From Brevundimonas sp. UBA4553 (lineage in GTDB: Bacteria > Pseudomonadota > Alphaproteobacteria > Caulobacterales > Caulobacteraceae): a stretch of 64,000 nt of DNA. The DNA lies in contig NZ_DGLD01000006.1 in the NCBI RefSeq assembly GCF_002387245.1, positions 62,001 to 126,000 on the forward strand. The letters run 5' to 3'. Made by a program: the position numbers and the translations under genes. Of the stretch, positions 27,219 through 36,318 are shown piece by piece (within the stretch, counting starts at the first letter, position 1; each line of letters opens with the position of its first letter). The notes under the pieces are model-generated. The model did no database searches, was not told the origin of the DNA, and worked only from the letters and a program-made list of their open reading frames with translations.

Positions 27219-27946
27219 AGCCTTCCGGACTCGGCCAGCCGCTCGATCATCCAGACCCGCGCCGGCGGCAACGGCTTGTTCAGGGCATGGAAGACGAACT
27301 GTTCGAGGAAGTGCCCGGTCAGGTCCAGCCCCGCCTTCACGTCGCCGTCGCTTAAGCCCGCCTGCGCCCCCAGCATGAAGGGCGGCAGGTTCAGCAGCTT
27401 GTCGGCATAGGGCGCACCCGCATCGCGGCTGACAGCGCGGCCGGTGCGGGGGCTGACGTAGATCAGGTCGTCCATCGAACCCGTAGCGGCGCAGCGCGAC
27501 AGGTCCAGACCAAACCCCAGGTCCTCCAGCAGCCCCGCCTCGAACCGCACGAAGATGGCGGGCCACACCTCGGGCATGACGAAGGCCCCCATCAGGGCCT
27601 CGAAGGCGTAGAAGGCCCCCGGATGCGCCTCGCGCTCCGGCAGGGCTCCCTGCGCCACGGCGGCGGCGGCGTTCAGACCGACCAGAGCCAAGGGGTCGTC
27701 GAACAGGGCCGCCGGCCCCTCGCCCACCGGCTCCAGCCGCGCAGAGCCCAGTTGGTCCGAGGTTCTCGACCGCAGATCGACCACGACCCGTGCCCCCGCC
27801 TGCAGGAAGGGTCGCATCTTCCGCGACGCCCCGCCCGCGACATAGGCCGCGCGGCGACCGTGCCGCTCGGTCAGCAGTTCGACCACGGCCCCGGTGTCGC
27901 CATGCGCCCGCGCCGACAGGACGAAGGCGTCGTCCTGAACCTCCAT
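27215..27946 (-). CDS. recO: DNA repair protein RecO
   Basis: A 243-residue RecO, which helps load RecA with RecF and RecR. The N-terminal OB fold reads DDAFVLSARAHGDTGAVVELLTERHGR, and the conserved basic VAGGASRKMRPFLQAGARV follows; the helical C-terminal part has FYAFEALM and FEAGLLEDLGFGLDLSRCAATG. In many alphaproteobacteria recO follows era; here 4 kb of other genes lie between. Its start overlaps the stop of the gene at 27946. Confidence 0.9.
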   Translation of the reverse strand: MEVQDDAFVLSARAHGDTGAVVELLTERHGRRAAYVAGGASRKMRPFLQAGARVVVDLRSRTSDQLGSARLEPVGEGPAALFDDPLALVGLNAAAAVAQGALPEREAHPGAFYAFEALMGAFVMPEVWPAIFVRFEAGLLEDLGFGLDLSRCAATGSMDDLIYVSPRTGRAVSRDAGAPYADKLLNLPPFMLGAQAGLSDGDVKAGLDLTGHFLEQFVFHALNKPLPPARVWMIERLAESGRL

Positions 27947-28425
27947 CAGTCGGCCTTGATGACGTCGACGACGGCGCGGGCCTTGTCGTTCGGCACGGCG
28001 AAGCTGAGGACATACTGCTCAATCTTCCAGCCGTCGTCGGTCAGACGCAGCACGCCCGAACCACGTGTGGTCCCATAGGCGTCGTTGTCCAGCACCTCGT
28101 CGAACCATGCCACGCAGCGGCAATCGATCGCGGCGATGGTGACGGTCCGCGCGACCGGACGATAGGTCCAGCCCTTGCCTTGCGAGAAATAGGGCATGGC
28201 GTAGGCGCGGAACTCCGGCAGGGTCCAGCGCTCAGTCGCGTCGGTGCCGATGAAGCGGCCGTCCGCCGTAAAGGTCGCAAAATAGGCCTCGCCGTCAGCC
28301 TTTGACGCAGCAGCGTGCATGGCGTCCAGCGTGCGCTCAACGGACGCGGTTTCGGTGTCCGCCACAGGCGCGGCCGGCGCCGGCGCTGCGGAAAGCTGGA
28401 GCATCATCAGGGCTGCGGTGATCAT
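27946..28425 (-). CDS. SnoaL/NTF2-like protein with signal peptide
   Basis: A 159-residue predicted exported protein. The start MITAALMMLQLSAAPAPAAPVA resembles a cleavable signal. The rest has the NTF2-like cone fold (SnoaL_3/DUF4440 type): VERTLDAMHAAASKADGEAYFATFTADGRFIGTDATERWTLPEFRAYAMPYF, then SGVLRLTDDGWKIEQYVLSFAVPND. Ligand or reaction unknown. It overlaps recO by one base (TGATG-type junction) and probably lies upstream of it in one transcript. Confidence 0.75.
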   Translation of the reverse strand: MITAALMMLQLSAAPAPAAPVADTETASVERTLDAMHAAASKADGEAYFATFTADGRFIGTDATERWTLPEFRAYAMPYFSQGKGWTYRPVARTVTIAAIDCRCVAWFDEVLDNDAYGTTRGSGVLRLTDDGWKIEQYVLSFAVPNDKARAVVDVIKAD

Positions 28426-28545
28426 GGCTTTGTTCTAGTCCTGTTCTACTTCAGGGGAAAGCACAGCCTTCCGTCTATCGCAAAGGCGATGAGGCGCACC
28501 CTTCACTCGCCTCGCGCGTTCACCCCCGATCCAAGGGAGGTAGTC

Positions 28546-28986
28546 ATGAAGATCGTCACCAGCCTGAGCTTCCAAGGCCAGTGCCGCGAAGCGCTGGAGT
28601 TCTACGCCCGCGTTCTGGGCGGAAAAGTCACCGCCGCCTTCCCGTTCGGCGACGGTCCGCCCGACATGCCGGTCGACGCCAAATACAAGGACTGGCTGAT
28701 GCATGGCTGGCTGGAGGTCGGTGACCAGGCGATCATGGGCGCCGACATGCCGCCCGAGTTCGCGCCGAACATCGACAAGCCCAAGAACGGCTTCGACGTC
28801 TCCTATCACACTGATGATCTAGACAAGGCGCGCCAAGTCTTCGACGCCCTATCCGAGGGCGGCAAGGTCGGCATGCCCTTCGCCGAGACCTTCTGGTCTC
28901 CGGGTTTTGGCACCTTCACCGATAGGTTCGGCATTCCGTGGATGATCAACACCAATCCAGCCGAGGACTGGAATCCCGGCGGCTGA
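28546..28986 (+). CDS. VOC family protein (PhnB/glyoxalase-like)
   Basis: A 146-residue protein of the vicinal oxygen chelate superfamily, PhnB-like subgroup: KIVTSLSFQGQCREALEFYARVLGGKVTAAFPFGDGP at the start, a central MGADMPPE and a C-terminal TFWSPGFGTFTDRFGIPWMINTNP. Substrate unknown; PhnB-like proteins often do not bind metal. A strong AAGGGAGG site (28532-28540) sets the start at 28546 although the frame is open earlier. Confidence 0.87.
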   Translation: MKIVTSLSFQGQCREALEFYARVLGGKVTAAFPFGDGPPDMPVDAKYKDWLMHGWLEVGDQAIMGADMPPEFAPNIDKPKNGFDVSYHTDDLDKARQVFDALSEGGKVGMPFAETFWSPGFGTFTDRFGIPWMINTNPAEDWNPGG

Positions 28987-29099
28987 CACCCTTGTGATCA
29001 CGCGCCGTTACGACCAAAGCCGCATTGGAATCAGAGTGATGCGGGGCCTAAGTCCACCTCGTTCTCAGAGCCCTTCAGGCTCCAGCCGACAGGTTTGCG

Positions 29100-30608
29100 A
29101 TGTCCCGCGTCCGTAACGCCGCCCTCAAGTCGAAAATCATGTCCGCTCAGGACGCCGCGTCCCTGATCCCGGCCAACTCGACCGTGGGCATGAGCGGCTT
29201 CACCGGCTCGGGCTATCCCAAGGTCGTGCCCATGGCGCTGGCAGAGCGGATCGAGGCGGAGCACGCCGCGGGCAATCCCTTCAAGCTGAAGGTCTGGACC
29301 GGCGCCTCTACCGGACCGGAACTGGACGGCGCCCTGGCCAAGGCCGACGGCATCGAGTTCCGCCTGCCATACAACTCCGATCCCATCGCCCGCGAGAAGA
29401 TCAACAAGGGCGAGATGGAATACCTGGACATGCACCTGTCGCAGGTGGCGCCGGTCGCCTGGCAGGGCTTCCTCGGCCCGCTGGAGACGGCGGTGGTCGA
29501 GGTCTCGGGCATCCGCGAGGACGGCTCGCTGATCCCATCGTCCTCGATCGGCAACAACAAGACCTGGCTGGATCGCGCCGACCAGATCATCCTGGAGGTC
29601 AACAGCTGGCAAAATGCGGCGCTGGAGGGGATGCACGACATCTACTACGGCACGGCCCTGCCACCGGCCCGCGTGCCGATCCCGCTGACCAAACCGACCG
29701 ACCTGATCGGAGAAACCGTCTTCCGCGTCGACCCGTCGAAGATCGCCGCCATCGTCGAGACCGACAGCCCTGACCGCAACCTGCCCTTCGCCGCGCCGGA
29801 CGCCAGCGCCACGGCCATCGCCGGGCACCTGATCGAGTTCCTGCAGCACGAGGTGAAGCTGGGCCGCCTGCCCGCCCATCTGCTGCCGCTGCAATCAGGC
29901 GTGGGCAATGTCGCCAACGCCGTGTTGGCCGGGCTTCAGAACAGCCCGTTCGAAAACCTGACCGCCTATACCGAGGTGCTTCAGGACGGGATGCTGGACC
30001 TGCTGGACAGCGGCAAGCTGACCGTCGCCTCGGCCACCGCCTTCTCGCTCAGCCCCGAGGCCGCCACCGATCTGAACAGCCGCATGGAGCAGTTCCGCGG
30101 CAAGATCATCCTGCGCCCGCAGGAAATCTCGAACCACCCGGAGATCATCCGTCGCCTGGGCTGCATCGCCATGAACGGTCTGATCGAGGCGGACATCTAC
30201 GGCAACGTGAACTCGACCCACGTCATGGGCTCGCGCATCCAAAACGGCATCGGCGGCTCGGGCGACTTCGCCCGCAACGCCTACATTTCCTGCTTCGTCA
30301 CGCCCTCGACGGCCAAGGGCGGCAAGATCTCGGCCATCGTCCCCATGGCCAGCCACGTCGACCACATCACTCAGGACGTGCAACTCATCGTCACGGAACA
30401 GGGACTGGCCGACCTGCGCGGCCTGTCGCCCAAGCAGCGCGCCCAGGTCATCATCGCCAACTGCGCCCACCCCGACTTCCGCGACGCGCTCAGCGACTAT
30501 TACGCTCGCGCGCTGAAAGGCTCCTACGGCCTGCAATCGCCTCACCTGCTGACCGAAGCCCTGTCGTGGCATCAGGGCTTCATCGAAACGGGAACGATGA
30601 AGCCGTAA
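29100..30608 (+). CDS. Acetyl-CoA hydrolase/transferase, succinyl-CoA:acetate CoA-transferase type
   Basis: A 502-residue class I CoA-transferase. It shows GMSGFTGSGYPKVVP near the N-terminus, LPLQSGVGNVANAVLAGL, TEVLQDGMLDLLDSG with the likely catalytic Glu (about residue 295), and NSTHVMGSRIQNGIGGSGDFARNAYIS with the GxGG loop. Length and motifs fit the AarC/Cat1 group, which transfers CoA between succinyl-CoA and acetate and can complete a modified TCA cycle. Related specificity such as acetyl-CoA hydrolysis is possible. Confidence 0.88.
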   Translation: MSRVRNAALKSKIMSAQDAASLIPANSTVGMSGFTGSGYPKVVPMALAERIEAEHAAGNPFKLKVWTGASTGPELDGALAKADGIEFRLPYNSDPIAREKINKGEMEYLDMHLSQVAPVAWQGFLGPLETAVVEVSGIREDGSLIPSSSIGNNKTWLDRADQIILEVNSWQNAALEGMHDIYYGTALPPARVPIPLTKPTDLIGETVFRVDPSKIAAIVETDSPDRNLPFAAPDASATAIAGHLIEFLQHEVKLGRLPAHLLPLQSGVGNVANAVLAGLQNSPFENLTAYTEVLQDGMLDLLDSGKLTVASATAFSLSPEAATDLNSRMEQFRGKIILRPQEISNHPEIIRRLGCIAMNGLIEADIYGNVNSTHVMGSRIQNGIGGSGDFARNAYISCFVTPSTAKGGKISAIVPMASHVDHITQDVQLIVTEQGLADLRGLSPKQRAQVIIANCAHPDFRDALSDYYARALKGSYGLQSPHLLTEALSWHQGFIETGTMKP

Positions 30609-30609
30609 G

Positions 30610-31848
30610 TTAGCGGTTCAGGCCCGTCGGAAACGGTCTTCCCAGGGCCTCGGCCATCGCCTGCTGGCTGAGCATGAAGACCAGGTCGCGCTGATGGTAG
30701 TTGTTGGACAGGGCCACCACGGTCACGTCGGCCTCCGGCTGATAAAGAACCAGATTGCGGAACCCCGCCCAGCTGCCGGTATGATAGATCTGCCTGTCGT
30801 CAAAGGCGGGCTTCACCTGCTCGCCCAGGCTATTGACGTAGATGCCATAGCCATAGGCCCGGTGTGCTCGCCCCCGCTCCTTGGGCGTATTCGCCGGCGC
30901 GTGGTCAGCGATCATCTGGGCATAGGAAACGTCGCTGAGGACACGGCCCTTATGCAGGGCCTGGTTCCACACCAGCATGTCGTCCAGCGTCGAATAAAGG
31001 GCGCCAGCGCCATAGACGACGCTGACGTTGGCGATCGGCTGGGCCGCCAATCCGCCGGGGAAGTTGGCGTAGCCCATGGCCAGACCCTGAGCGTCGGCAT
31101 GGGCATCCGATCCCGTGTCCTTCAGGCCTAGCGGCTTAAGGATCGCGTCATTCAGATAGGCCTCGAACGGCTTGCCGCTTACCTTGGCCACGATCTCGGC
31201 GGCCAGATTATAGGCGGCGTTGTCGTAGCGGATCTTCGTTCCAGGCTCGAACTGCAGGCCATAGCGGGCCGAGGTCTCGGTCAGTTCCTGCGGCGTGCGC
31301 GGGGTGACGCGGATGCGCCCCCATTCGGACTGGGCCATCAGGTCCGGTATGCCCGAGGTGTGCGACAGCAGGTGGTGGATGCGCAGCGGCTTCCACGCGT
31401 CCGGACAGGCCTCGATCCATTTGCAGACCGGGTCGTTGACCGACAGCCTGCCCTCGTCCTGTAGCTTCAGGATCGCGGCGGCGGTGAACTGCTTGGACAC
31501 TGAGGCCAGGCGGAAGCGGGTGTCCAGCTTCAGCGGCTGATCGTTTTCGTAGTTCGCCTTGCCATAGACCTGTCGGAACAGGACCTGATCGCCCTTCGCC
31601 ACCAGGATGGCGCCCATGAACTGCTTGCGGTCGCCCAAGTAGTCCAGCCGCGCCTTCAGTTGCGGCAGGGCCTCGACCACCTCGACCGGCGGCCGCTCTG
31701 GCAGCTTGAGCTTCGCGACCGCCGCCTGGGTCTCTGGCGCAATGGCGTGGACGATCCAGGCGCCGGCGCCGGCGGATGCGAGGGCGACCGCGGCCAGGGA
31801 TCCGAGGAACCAGGGCCGCCCGCCTGCGGACTTGGGAACTACAAACAC
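30610..31848 (-). CDS. Serine hydrolase, beta-lactamase class C family
   Basis: A 412-residue exported or membrane-anchored protein: one hydrophobic segment at about 12-32, then a beta-lactamase/D-Ala-D-Ala carboxypeptidase-like domain. The nucleophile motif is SVSK in RLASVSKQFTAAAIL (about residue 118), the Tyr motif is KIRYDNAAYN, and the third motif is HTGSW, a common replacement for KTG. Such proteins may be esterases or peptidases; resistance activity should not be assumed. Start is GTG. It lies 18 bp downstream of era and may be read from that operon. Confidence 0.82.
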   Translation of the reverse strand: MFVVPKSAGGRPWFLGSLAAVALASAGAGAWIVHAIAPETQAAVAKLKLPERPPVEVVEALPQLKARLDYLGDRKQFMGAILVAKGDQVLFRQVYGKANYENDQPLKLDTRFRLASVSKQFTAAAILKLQDEGRLSVNDPVCKWIEACPDAWKPLRIHHLLSHTSGIPDLMAQSEWGRIRVTPRTPQELTETSARYGLQFEPGTKIRYDNAAYNLAAEIVAKVSGKPFEAYLNDAILKPLGLKDTGSDAHADAQGLAMGYANFPGGLAAQPIANVSVVYGAGALYSTLDDMLVWNQALHKGRVLSDVSYAQMIADHAPANTPKERGRAHRAYGYGIYVNSLGEQVKPAFDDRQIYHTGSWAGFRNLVLYQPEADVTVVALSNNYHQRDLVFMLSQQAMAEALGRPFPTGLNR

Positions 31849-31866
31849 GATACTAAACCACGTTGA

Positions 31867-32820
31867 TTAGACGTCGAACTCCAGCCCGAACTGAGCGTAA
31901 AGGGCGCGGCTGTCCTGCCACTTCGGATCGACCTTGACGGTCAGGAACAGGTGGACCGGGCGGTCGAGCAGCTCGATCAGCTCCTCGCGCGACTTCTGAC
32001 CGATCCATTTCAGGGTCTGGCCGCCCTTGCCCAGAACGATGGGACGCTGGCTCTCGCGCTCGACATAGATGGTCTGCTCGATGCGGGCCGAACCATCGGA
32101 CTTCTCATCAAAGGCCGTGGTCTCGACCGCCGCCGAATAGGGCAGTTCCTCGTGAACGCGGAGATAAACCTTCTCACGGGTGATTTCGGCGGCCAGAACG
32201 CGCACAGGCACGTCCGCCGACTGGTCTTCCGGGTAGAGCCACGGACCGGCCGGCATGGAGCGCGCCAGACGCTGCTTCAGGTCATCCACGCCGTCGCCGC
32301 TGAGCGCCGAAATCATATAGACCTCTTCGTAGACGCCGGTTTCGAACAGGCGGCTGGACAGAGCCAGCAGCGTGTCGCGACGCATGCCGTCAATCTTGTT
32401 CAGCGCCAGGATGACCTTGGTCCCCGTCGACTGCAGATTGGCGATGATGGTCTCGGTGTCTTCAGCCGAACGACGGTCCGCAGCAGTGCCTTCACGACCT
32501 TCGGCGTCGATATGCGACTGGGCGTCGATCAGATGAACCACGACATCGGCGTCCTGCGCCCCGCCCCAGGCCGAGGCGACCATGGCGCGGTCCAGACGGC
32601 GGCGCGGGGTGAATATGCCGGGCGTGTCCACCAGAACGATCTGGGCATCGCCCTCGATGGCGATGCCGCGCACGGGGAAGCGCGTGGTCTGGACCTTCTG
32701 GGTCACGATCGAGACCTTGGAGCCCGTCAGCCGGTTCACCAGCGTCGACTTGCCGGCGTTGGGCGCGCCGATGATGGCGGCGAAGCCCGCGCGCTGGTTC
32801 GGGTTGAGGGTCTCGGTCAA
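31867..32820 (-). CDS. era: GTPase Era
   Basis: A 317-residue GTPase for 16S rRNA 3'-end maturation and 30S assembly. G1 is GAPNAGKST, followed by KVQTTRFPVRGIAI, the DTPG motif (VDTPGIFTPRRRLDRAM) and NKID. An insertion near residue 105-120 lengthens the GTPase domain. The C-terminal KH domain shows SQRPIVLGKGGQTLKWIGQKSREEL. I assign a TTG start at 32820 that overlaps the rnc stop (TTGA) with AGAAGG before it. Confidence 0.93.
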   Translation of the reverse strand: MTETLNPNQRAGFAAIIGAPNAGKSTLVNRLTGSKVSIVTQKVQTTRFPVRGIAIEGDAQIVLVDTPGIFTPRRRLDRAMVASAWGGAQDADVVVHLIDAQSHIDAEGREGTAADRRSAEDTETIIANLQSTGTKVILALNKIDGMRRDTLLALSSRLFETGVYEEVYMISALSGDGVDDLKQRLARSMPAGPWLYPEDQSADVPVRVLAAEITREKVYLRVHEELPYSAAVETTAFDEKSDGSARIEQTIYVERESQRPIVLGKGGQTLKWIGQKSREELIELLDRPVHLFLTVKVDPKWQDSRALYAQFGLEFDV

Positions 32821-33533
32821 ATTACGCCTTCTCGTTTCAACAGCGCCGAGGCGGCGGCTTTTTCCGCCTCCTGACGCGAACGTCCTGTTTGCTTCACGGG
32901 ATCGAAACCGACCACCGTCGCCTCGACCACGAAGGTCGGAGCATGATCTGATCCGGTGCGTTCCACCACCCGGTAGGTCGGCAGCGGACGCCCTTGAGCC
33001 TGCGCCCACTCCTGCAGAGCGGACTTGGGATTGGTCACGGCCGGGACCGGGGGCGAGGCGAACTCCTCGGCCCAGGCGATGTCGAACATGGCCTTGGCCG
33101 CTGTCAGGCCGCCGTCGCGATAGACAGCCGCCAAGATAGCCTCGACAGCATCGGCGATAACTCCGGCCTTTCTGCGGCCTCCTGTCTTGGTTTCGCCCGC
33201 CGACAGGCGAAGGGCCGCGCCGACGCCCAGCCTCTCGCCCACGCGGGCGCAGGCGGCCTTGTCCACCAAGGCGTGCAGGCGGGCCGACAGCTGACCTTCG
33301 TCCGCCGAAGGAAAGTCACGCGTGAGGCGGTCGGCGACCAGCAGGCCCAACACCCGGTCGCCCAGGAACTCCAGACGCTCGTTGTCGGCGGGGGGGCGGC
33401 GTCCATCGGCCTGTCCCCCGCCCTCCCCCACGCTGGCGTGGGTCAGCGCCCGTTCCAGCAAGGACGGGTCGCTGAACTCGTGGCCCAGCCGAAGCCGGAG
33501 CGCGGCGACGGCCTCGGCCCTTACGTTCGCCAT
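32817..33533 (-). CDS. rnc: Ribonuclease III
   Basis: A 238-residue double-strand-specific RNase. The catalytic motif is NERLEFLGDRVLGLLVADRL (about residue 52), with the second acidic site in GVIADAVEAILAAVYRDGG. The C-terminal double-stranded RNA-binding domain reads NPKSALQEWAQAQGRPLPTYRV and GRSRQEAEKAAASALL. It overlaps lepB upstream (TGATG) and era downstream, the usual lepB-rnc-era order. The loop before NERLEF is longer than usual and Gly/Arg-rich. Confidence 0.94.
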   Translation of the reverse strand: MANVRAEAVAALRLRLGHEFSDPSLLERALTHASVGEGGGQADGRRPPADNERLEFLGDRVLGLLVADRLTRDFPSADEGQLSARLHALVDKAACARVGERLGVGAALRLSAGETKTGGRRKAGVIADAVEAILAAVYRDGGLTAAKAMFDIAWAEEFASPPVPAVTNPKSALQEWAQAQGRPLPTYRVVERTGSDHAPTFVVEATVVGFDPVKQTGRSRQEAEKAAASALLKREGVI

Positions 33534-34459
33534 CAGTCCAGGATCTTGAAGAACCGGCTGGGACGCAGGTTTGCGAACCAGCTGACCGGGTTGAACAGCG
33601 ACGCGCCCGGCGACCACGAGAACATGATGATCTCGGCCTTGCCGACCAGATTCTCGGCCGGAACCATGCCGACGCCGGCCGACATCTCGACGCGGCTGTC
33701 GATCGAGTTGTCGCGGTTGTCGCCCATCATGAAGAAGTGACCGGCCGGAACTTCATAGACGGGGGTGTCGTCCAGATCGCCGCCGGGGCCGAAGTCCTGG
33801 GTCATGAAGACCTTGCCGTTCGGCAGGGTCTCGCGGACCTGGGTCACCGGACGCGGGCCGAACATGTCGGCCATCTCGGCGCGGCTGACGACGACGTCCT
33901 TCACCGGAGCACCGTTGATGTAAAGCTTGTTGGCGATCATCTGAACCTTGTCGCCCGGCAGGCCGATCACGCGCTTGATGTAGTCGGTCTTGTTGTCGCG
34001 CGGCAGCTTGAAGACGACGATATCGCCCCGCGTCGGGTCCTTGCCCATGATACGGCCGTCGAACAGCGGCGGGCTCCACGGGATCGAGTGTTTCGAATAG
34101 CCGTAGGACCACTTCGACACGACGATGTAGTCGCCCTCGTAGAGATTGGGCTCCATCGAGGCCGAGGGGATGGTGAAGGGCTGGAACAACAGCACCCGCA
34201 GCACGAAGGCGATCAGCAGGGCGAAGACGACGGTCTTGATGATCTCGACCGTCTCGTTGCTCGCGGACTTCTCTTTTTTCACACGTTTGGCTTTCTTGGG
34301 ACGCGGCGTGGCGTAGATCGGCTTGTCGCTGTCGAGGGCGTCGGGATCGTCGCCCATGTCGAAGGGGGCGTCACCGTCGTCGCTCCAGATCGGTCGCTGC
34401 TCGGTCGGGTCGATGGCAGGATTGCCGGCGCCGCCGTTCGCCTTGGGGTCGTCGCTCAT
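33533..34459 (-). CDS. lepB: Signal peptidase I
   Basis: A 308-residue membrane peptidase that removes signal peptides. After a charged cytoplasmic N-terminus of about 70 residues comes one membrane helix (IIKTVVFALLIAFVLRVLLF). The catalytic Ser is in TIPSASMEPNLYEGDYIVV and the Lys in the FKLPRDNKTDYIKRVIGLPGD region; MGDNRDNSIDSR is the late family motif. The single membrane helix and long N-terminus are common in alphaproteobacteria. Confidence 0.94.
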   Translation of the reverse strand: MSDDPKANGGAGNPAIDPTEQRPIWSDDGDAPFDMGDDPDALDSDKPIYATPRPKKAKRVKKEKSASNETVEIIKTVVFALLIAFVLRVLLFQPFTIPSASMEPNLYEGDYIVVSKWSYGYSKHSIPWSPPLFDGRIMGKDPTRGDIVVFKLPRDNKTDYIKRVIGLPGDKVQMIANKLYINGAPVKDVVVSRAEMADMFGPRPVTQVRETLPNGKVFMTQDFGPGGDLDDTPVYEVPAGHFFMMGDNRDNSIDSRVEMSAGVGMVPAENLVGKAEIIMFSWSPGASLFNPVSWFANLRPSRFFKILD

Positions 34460-34473
34460 GGTCTGCTCGAATC

Positions 34474-34490
34474 CCCCGCAGAACGCGGGG
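34474..34490 (-). other. Hairpin in the acpS-lepB gap
   Basis: CCCCGC (34474-34479) and GCGGGG (34485-34490) pair around a 5-base loop, 14 bases before the lepB start. It could weaken read-through or translation of lepB. No T tract is present. Confidence 0.4.
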
Positions 34491-34516
34491 TTGGAAGCCT
34501 GAGGGGTAATCGCTGA

Positions 34517-34918
34517 TTACGCCACGGGCAAGGCTTCGATGACCACGAAAGCGAGAGCATACGGGTGTTCGTCACTGAGGGTCAGATGGATGCGGGGCTC
34601 ATGCCCCGGCGGGATCAGACGCGCCAGATGTTCGGCGGCGTGTCCGGTCAGGGCCAGGGTCGGCTGGCCCGACTTCAGGTTCACCACCCCCATGTCACGC
34701 CAATAGACGTCAGCGCGCATCCCCGTGCCCAGCGCCTTGGCGCAGGCCTCCTTGGCCGCGAACCGCTTGGCGTAGCTCCATGCCGGGTCCGGCTTGCGAT
34801 CAGAACGTGCCCGCTCCAGTTCCGTAAAGCACCGCTCCTTGAAACGGTCACCGAAGCGATCCAGCGAGTTCTGGATGCGGCGAATGTCCGACACATCAGC
34901 GCCGACGCCGATAATCAC
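34517..34918 (-). CDS. acpS: Holo-[acyl-carrier-protein] synthase
   Basis: A 133-residue enzyme that attaches 4'-phosphopantetheine to acyl carrier protein. It begins IIGVGADVSDIRRIQ with the metal-binding Asp, and has KRFAAKEACAKALGTG with the catalytic Glu, plus HLTLSDEHPYALAFVVIE. GTG start overlaps the pdxJ stop (GTGA). The pdxJ-acpS-lepB-rnc-era order is widely conserved. Confidence 0.94.
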   Translation of the reverse strand: MIIGVGADVSDIRRIQNSLDRFGDRFKERCFTELERARSDRKPDPAWSYAKRFAAKEACAKALGTGMRADVYWRDMGVVNLKSGQPTLALTGHAAEHLARLIPPGHEPRIHLTLSDEHPYALAFVVIEALPVA

Positions 34919-35673
34919 CGACCTGCTCCTGCCACAGCTTCGTCCATCGCTGTCCGCATCCGGCGGATGGCGGCGTCAAGGCCGACGAAAACCGCCTCCC
35001 CGATCAGGAAGTGGCCGATGTTCAGTTCCTTGATCTCGCGGATGGCCAGGACCACGCTGGCGGTGGCGTAGTCCAGACCGTGCCCAGCGTGGACCTCCAG
35101 CCCCAGGATATCAGCCTGGGCGGCGGCGGCGGCCAGGCGGTCCAGCTCGAAGGCGCGCTCGGCCGGATCGGTCAGGTGGCAGTAACGGCCGGTGTGGAAC
35201 TCAACCACCTGCGCGCCCACAGCGGCGGCGGCCTCGACCTGGGCTTCGGACGGTTCGATAAACAGACTGACACGGATGCCCGCATCAGACAGCGCCTTAA
35301 CGACCGGGGCGATGCGCGCCTCGTGACCGGCGACGGCTAGGCCGCCCTCCGTCGTAACCTCCTCGCGCCGTTCCGGCACCAGACAGGCCGCGTGCGGACG
35401 GTGGCGTAAGGCGATGGCCAGCATCTCGTCGGTCACCGCCATCTCGAAGTTCAGCGGCTTGTTCGCGCGACGGCACAGGGCCGTCAGCACGTCGATGTCG
35501 GCGTCGGTGATGTGGCGGCGATCCTCGCGCAGGTGGGCGGTGATGCCGTCCGCCCCGGCGGCCAGCGCCGCCTCGGCCGCGCGAGCCGGATCGGGATGAG
35601 CGCCGCCGCGCGCGTTACGAACCGTGGCGACGTGATCGATGTTGACGCCCAGACGCACCCGCTCGCGCTTCAT
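34915..35673 (-). CDS. pdxJ: Pyridoxine 5'-phosphate synthase
   Basis: A 252-residue TIM-barrel enzyme that makes pyridoxine 5'-phosphate from 1-deoxyxylulose 5-phosphate and 3-amino-2-oxopropyl phosphate. Motifs: LGVNIDHVATVRNARGGAHPDP, AGADGITAHLREDRRHI, NFEMAVTDEM and LEVHAGHGLDYATASVV. The AAGGGGAAG site lies before the ATG. Confidence 0.95.
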   Translation of the reverse strand: MKRERVRLGVNIDHVATVRNARGGAHPDPARAAEAALAAGADGITAHLREDRRHITDADIDVLTALCRRANKPLNFEMAVTDEMLAIALRHRPHAACLVPERREEVTTEGGLAVAGHEARIAPVVKALSDAGIRVSLFIEPSEAQVEAAAAVGAQVVEFHTGRYCHLTDPAERAFELDRLAAAAAQADILGLEVHAGHGLDYATASVVLAIREIKELNIGHFLIGEAVFVGLDAAIRRMRTAMDEAVAGAGR

Positions 35674-35687
35674 CCCGCTTCTTCCCC

Positions 35688-36272
35688 TTACTTGGACAGC
35701 CGGCGGCTGCCCGGATCCTCAACCGGCAAAGCCGCCAGTTCGGGCGGCAGAGCGTCGGCCGGATAGGCCGGGACGTCCAGCGTCGCCAGCGCGATCAGCG
35801 GCACGCCCACGTCGGCGCGACCGCCCGAGCGGTCGACGATGCAGGCGGCGGCGACGACTTCGCCTCCGGCCTTCTGGATGGCGGCGATGCATTCGCGCGA
35901 CGACAGACCCGTAGTGACGATGTCCTCGACCATGACGACCTTCTCGCCCGGCTCGACGGTAAAGCCGCGGCGCAGCTTGAACTCGCCGCCTTCGCGCTCG
36001 ACGTAGAGCGAGCGCACGTTCAGGTGCCGCGCCGTCTCATAGCCGGGAATGATGCCGCCGACGGCGGGCGAGATCGCCACGTCGACCGGACCGACCGTGG
36101 CCACGATCTTGTCGGCCAGAGCCTTGCATAGGCGCTCGCAGCGGCGCGTATCCATGAAGACCAGGTTCTTCTGCAGGAAAACCGGGCTGTGCAGGCCGGA
36201 CGACAGGACAAAATGGCCTTCGCGCAAGGCGCCGGCGTCGCGGAATTCGTTGAGGACGTCTTCAGTGTTCAT
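35688..36272 (-). CDS. pyrE: Orotate phosphoribosyltransferase
   Basis: A 194-residue enzyme of pyrimidine synthesis that adds ribose phosphate to orotate. It shows GHFVLSSGLHSPVFLQKNLV, the ISPAVGGIIPGYETAR segment and the PRPP loop VVMVEDIVTTGLSSRECI. It is between the LOG gene and pdxJ on the minus strand, with gaps of 46 bp and 14 bp. Confidence 0.94.
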   Translation of the reverse strand: MNTEDVLNEFRDAGALREGHFVLSSGLHSPVFLQKNLVFMDTRRCERLCKALADKIVATVGPVDVAISPAVGGIIPGYETARHLNVRSLYVEREGGEFKLRRGFTVEPGEKVVMVEDIVTTGLSSRECIAAIQKAGGEVVAAACIVDRSGGRADVGVPLIALATLDVPAYPADALPPELAALPVEDPGSRRLSK

Positions 36273-36318
36273 GAGAGCGTCCCTTAGACCCTGCGCCCCG
36301 CCCCCTCAAGCGAGCGAT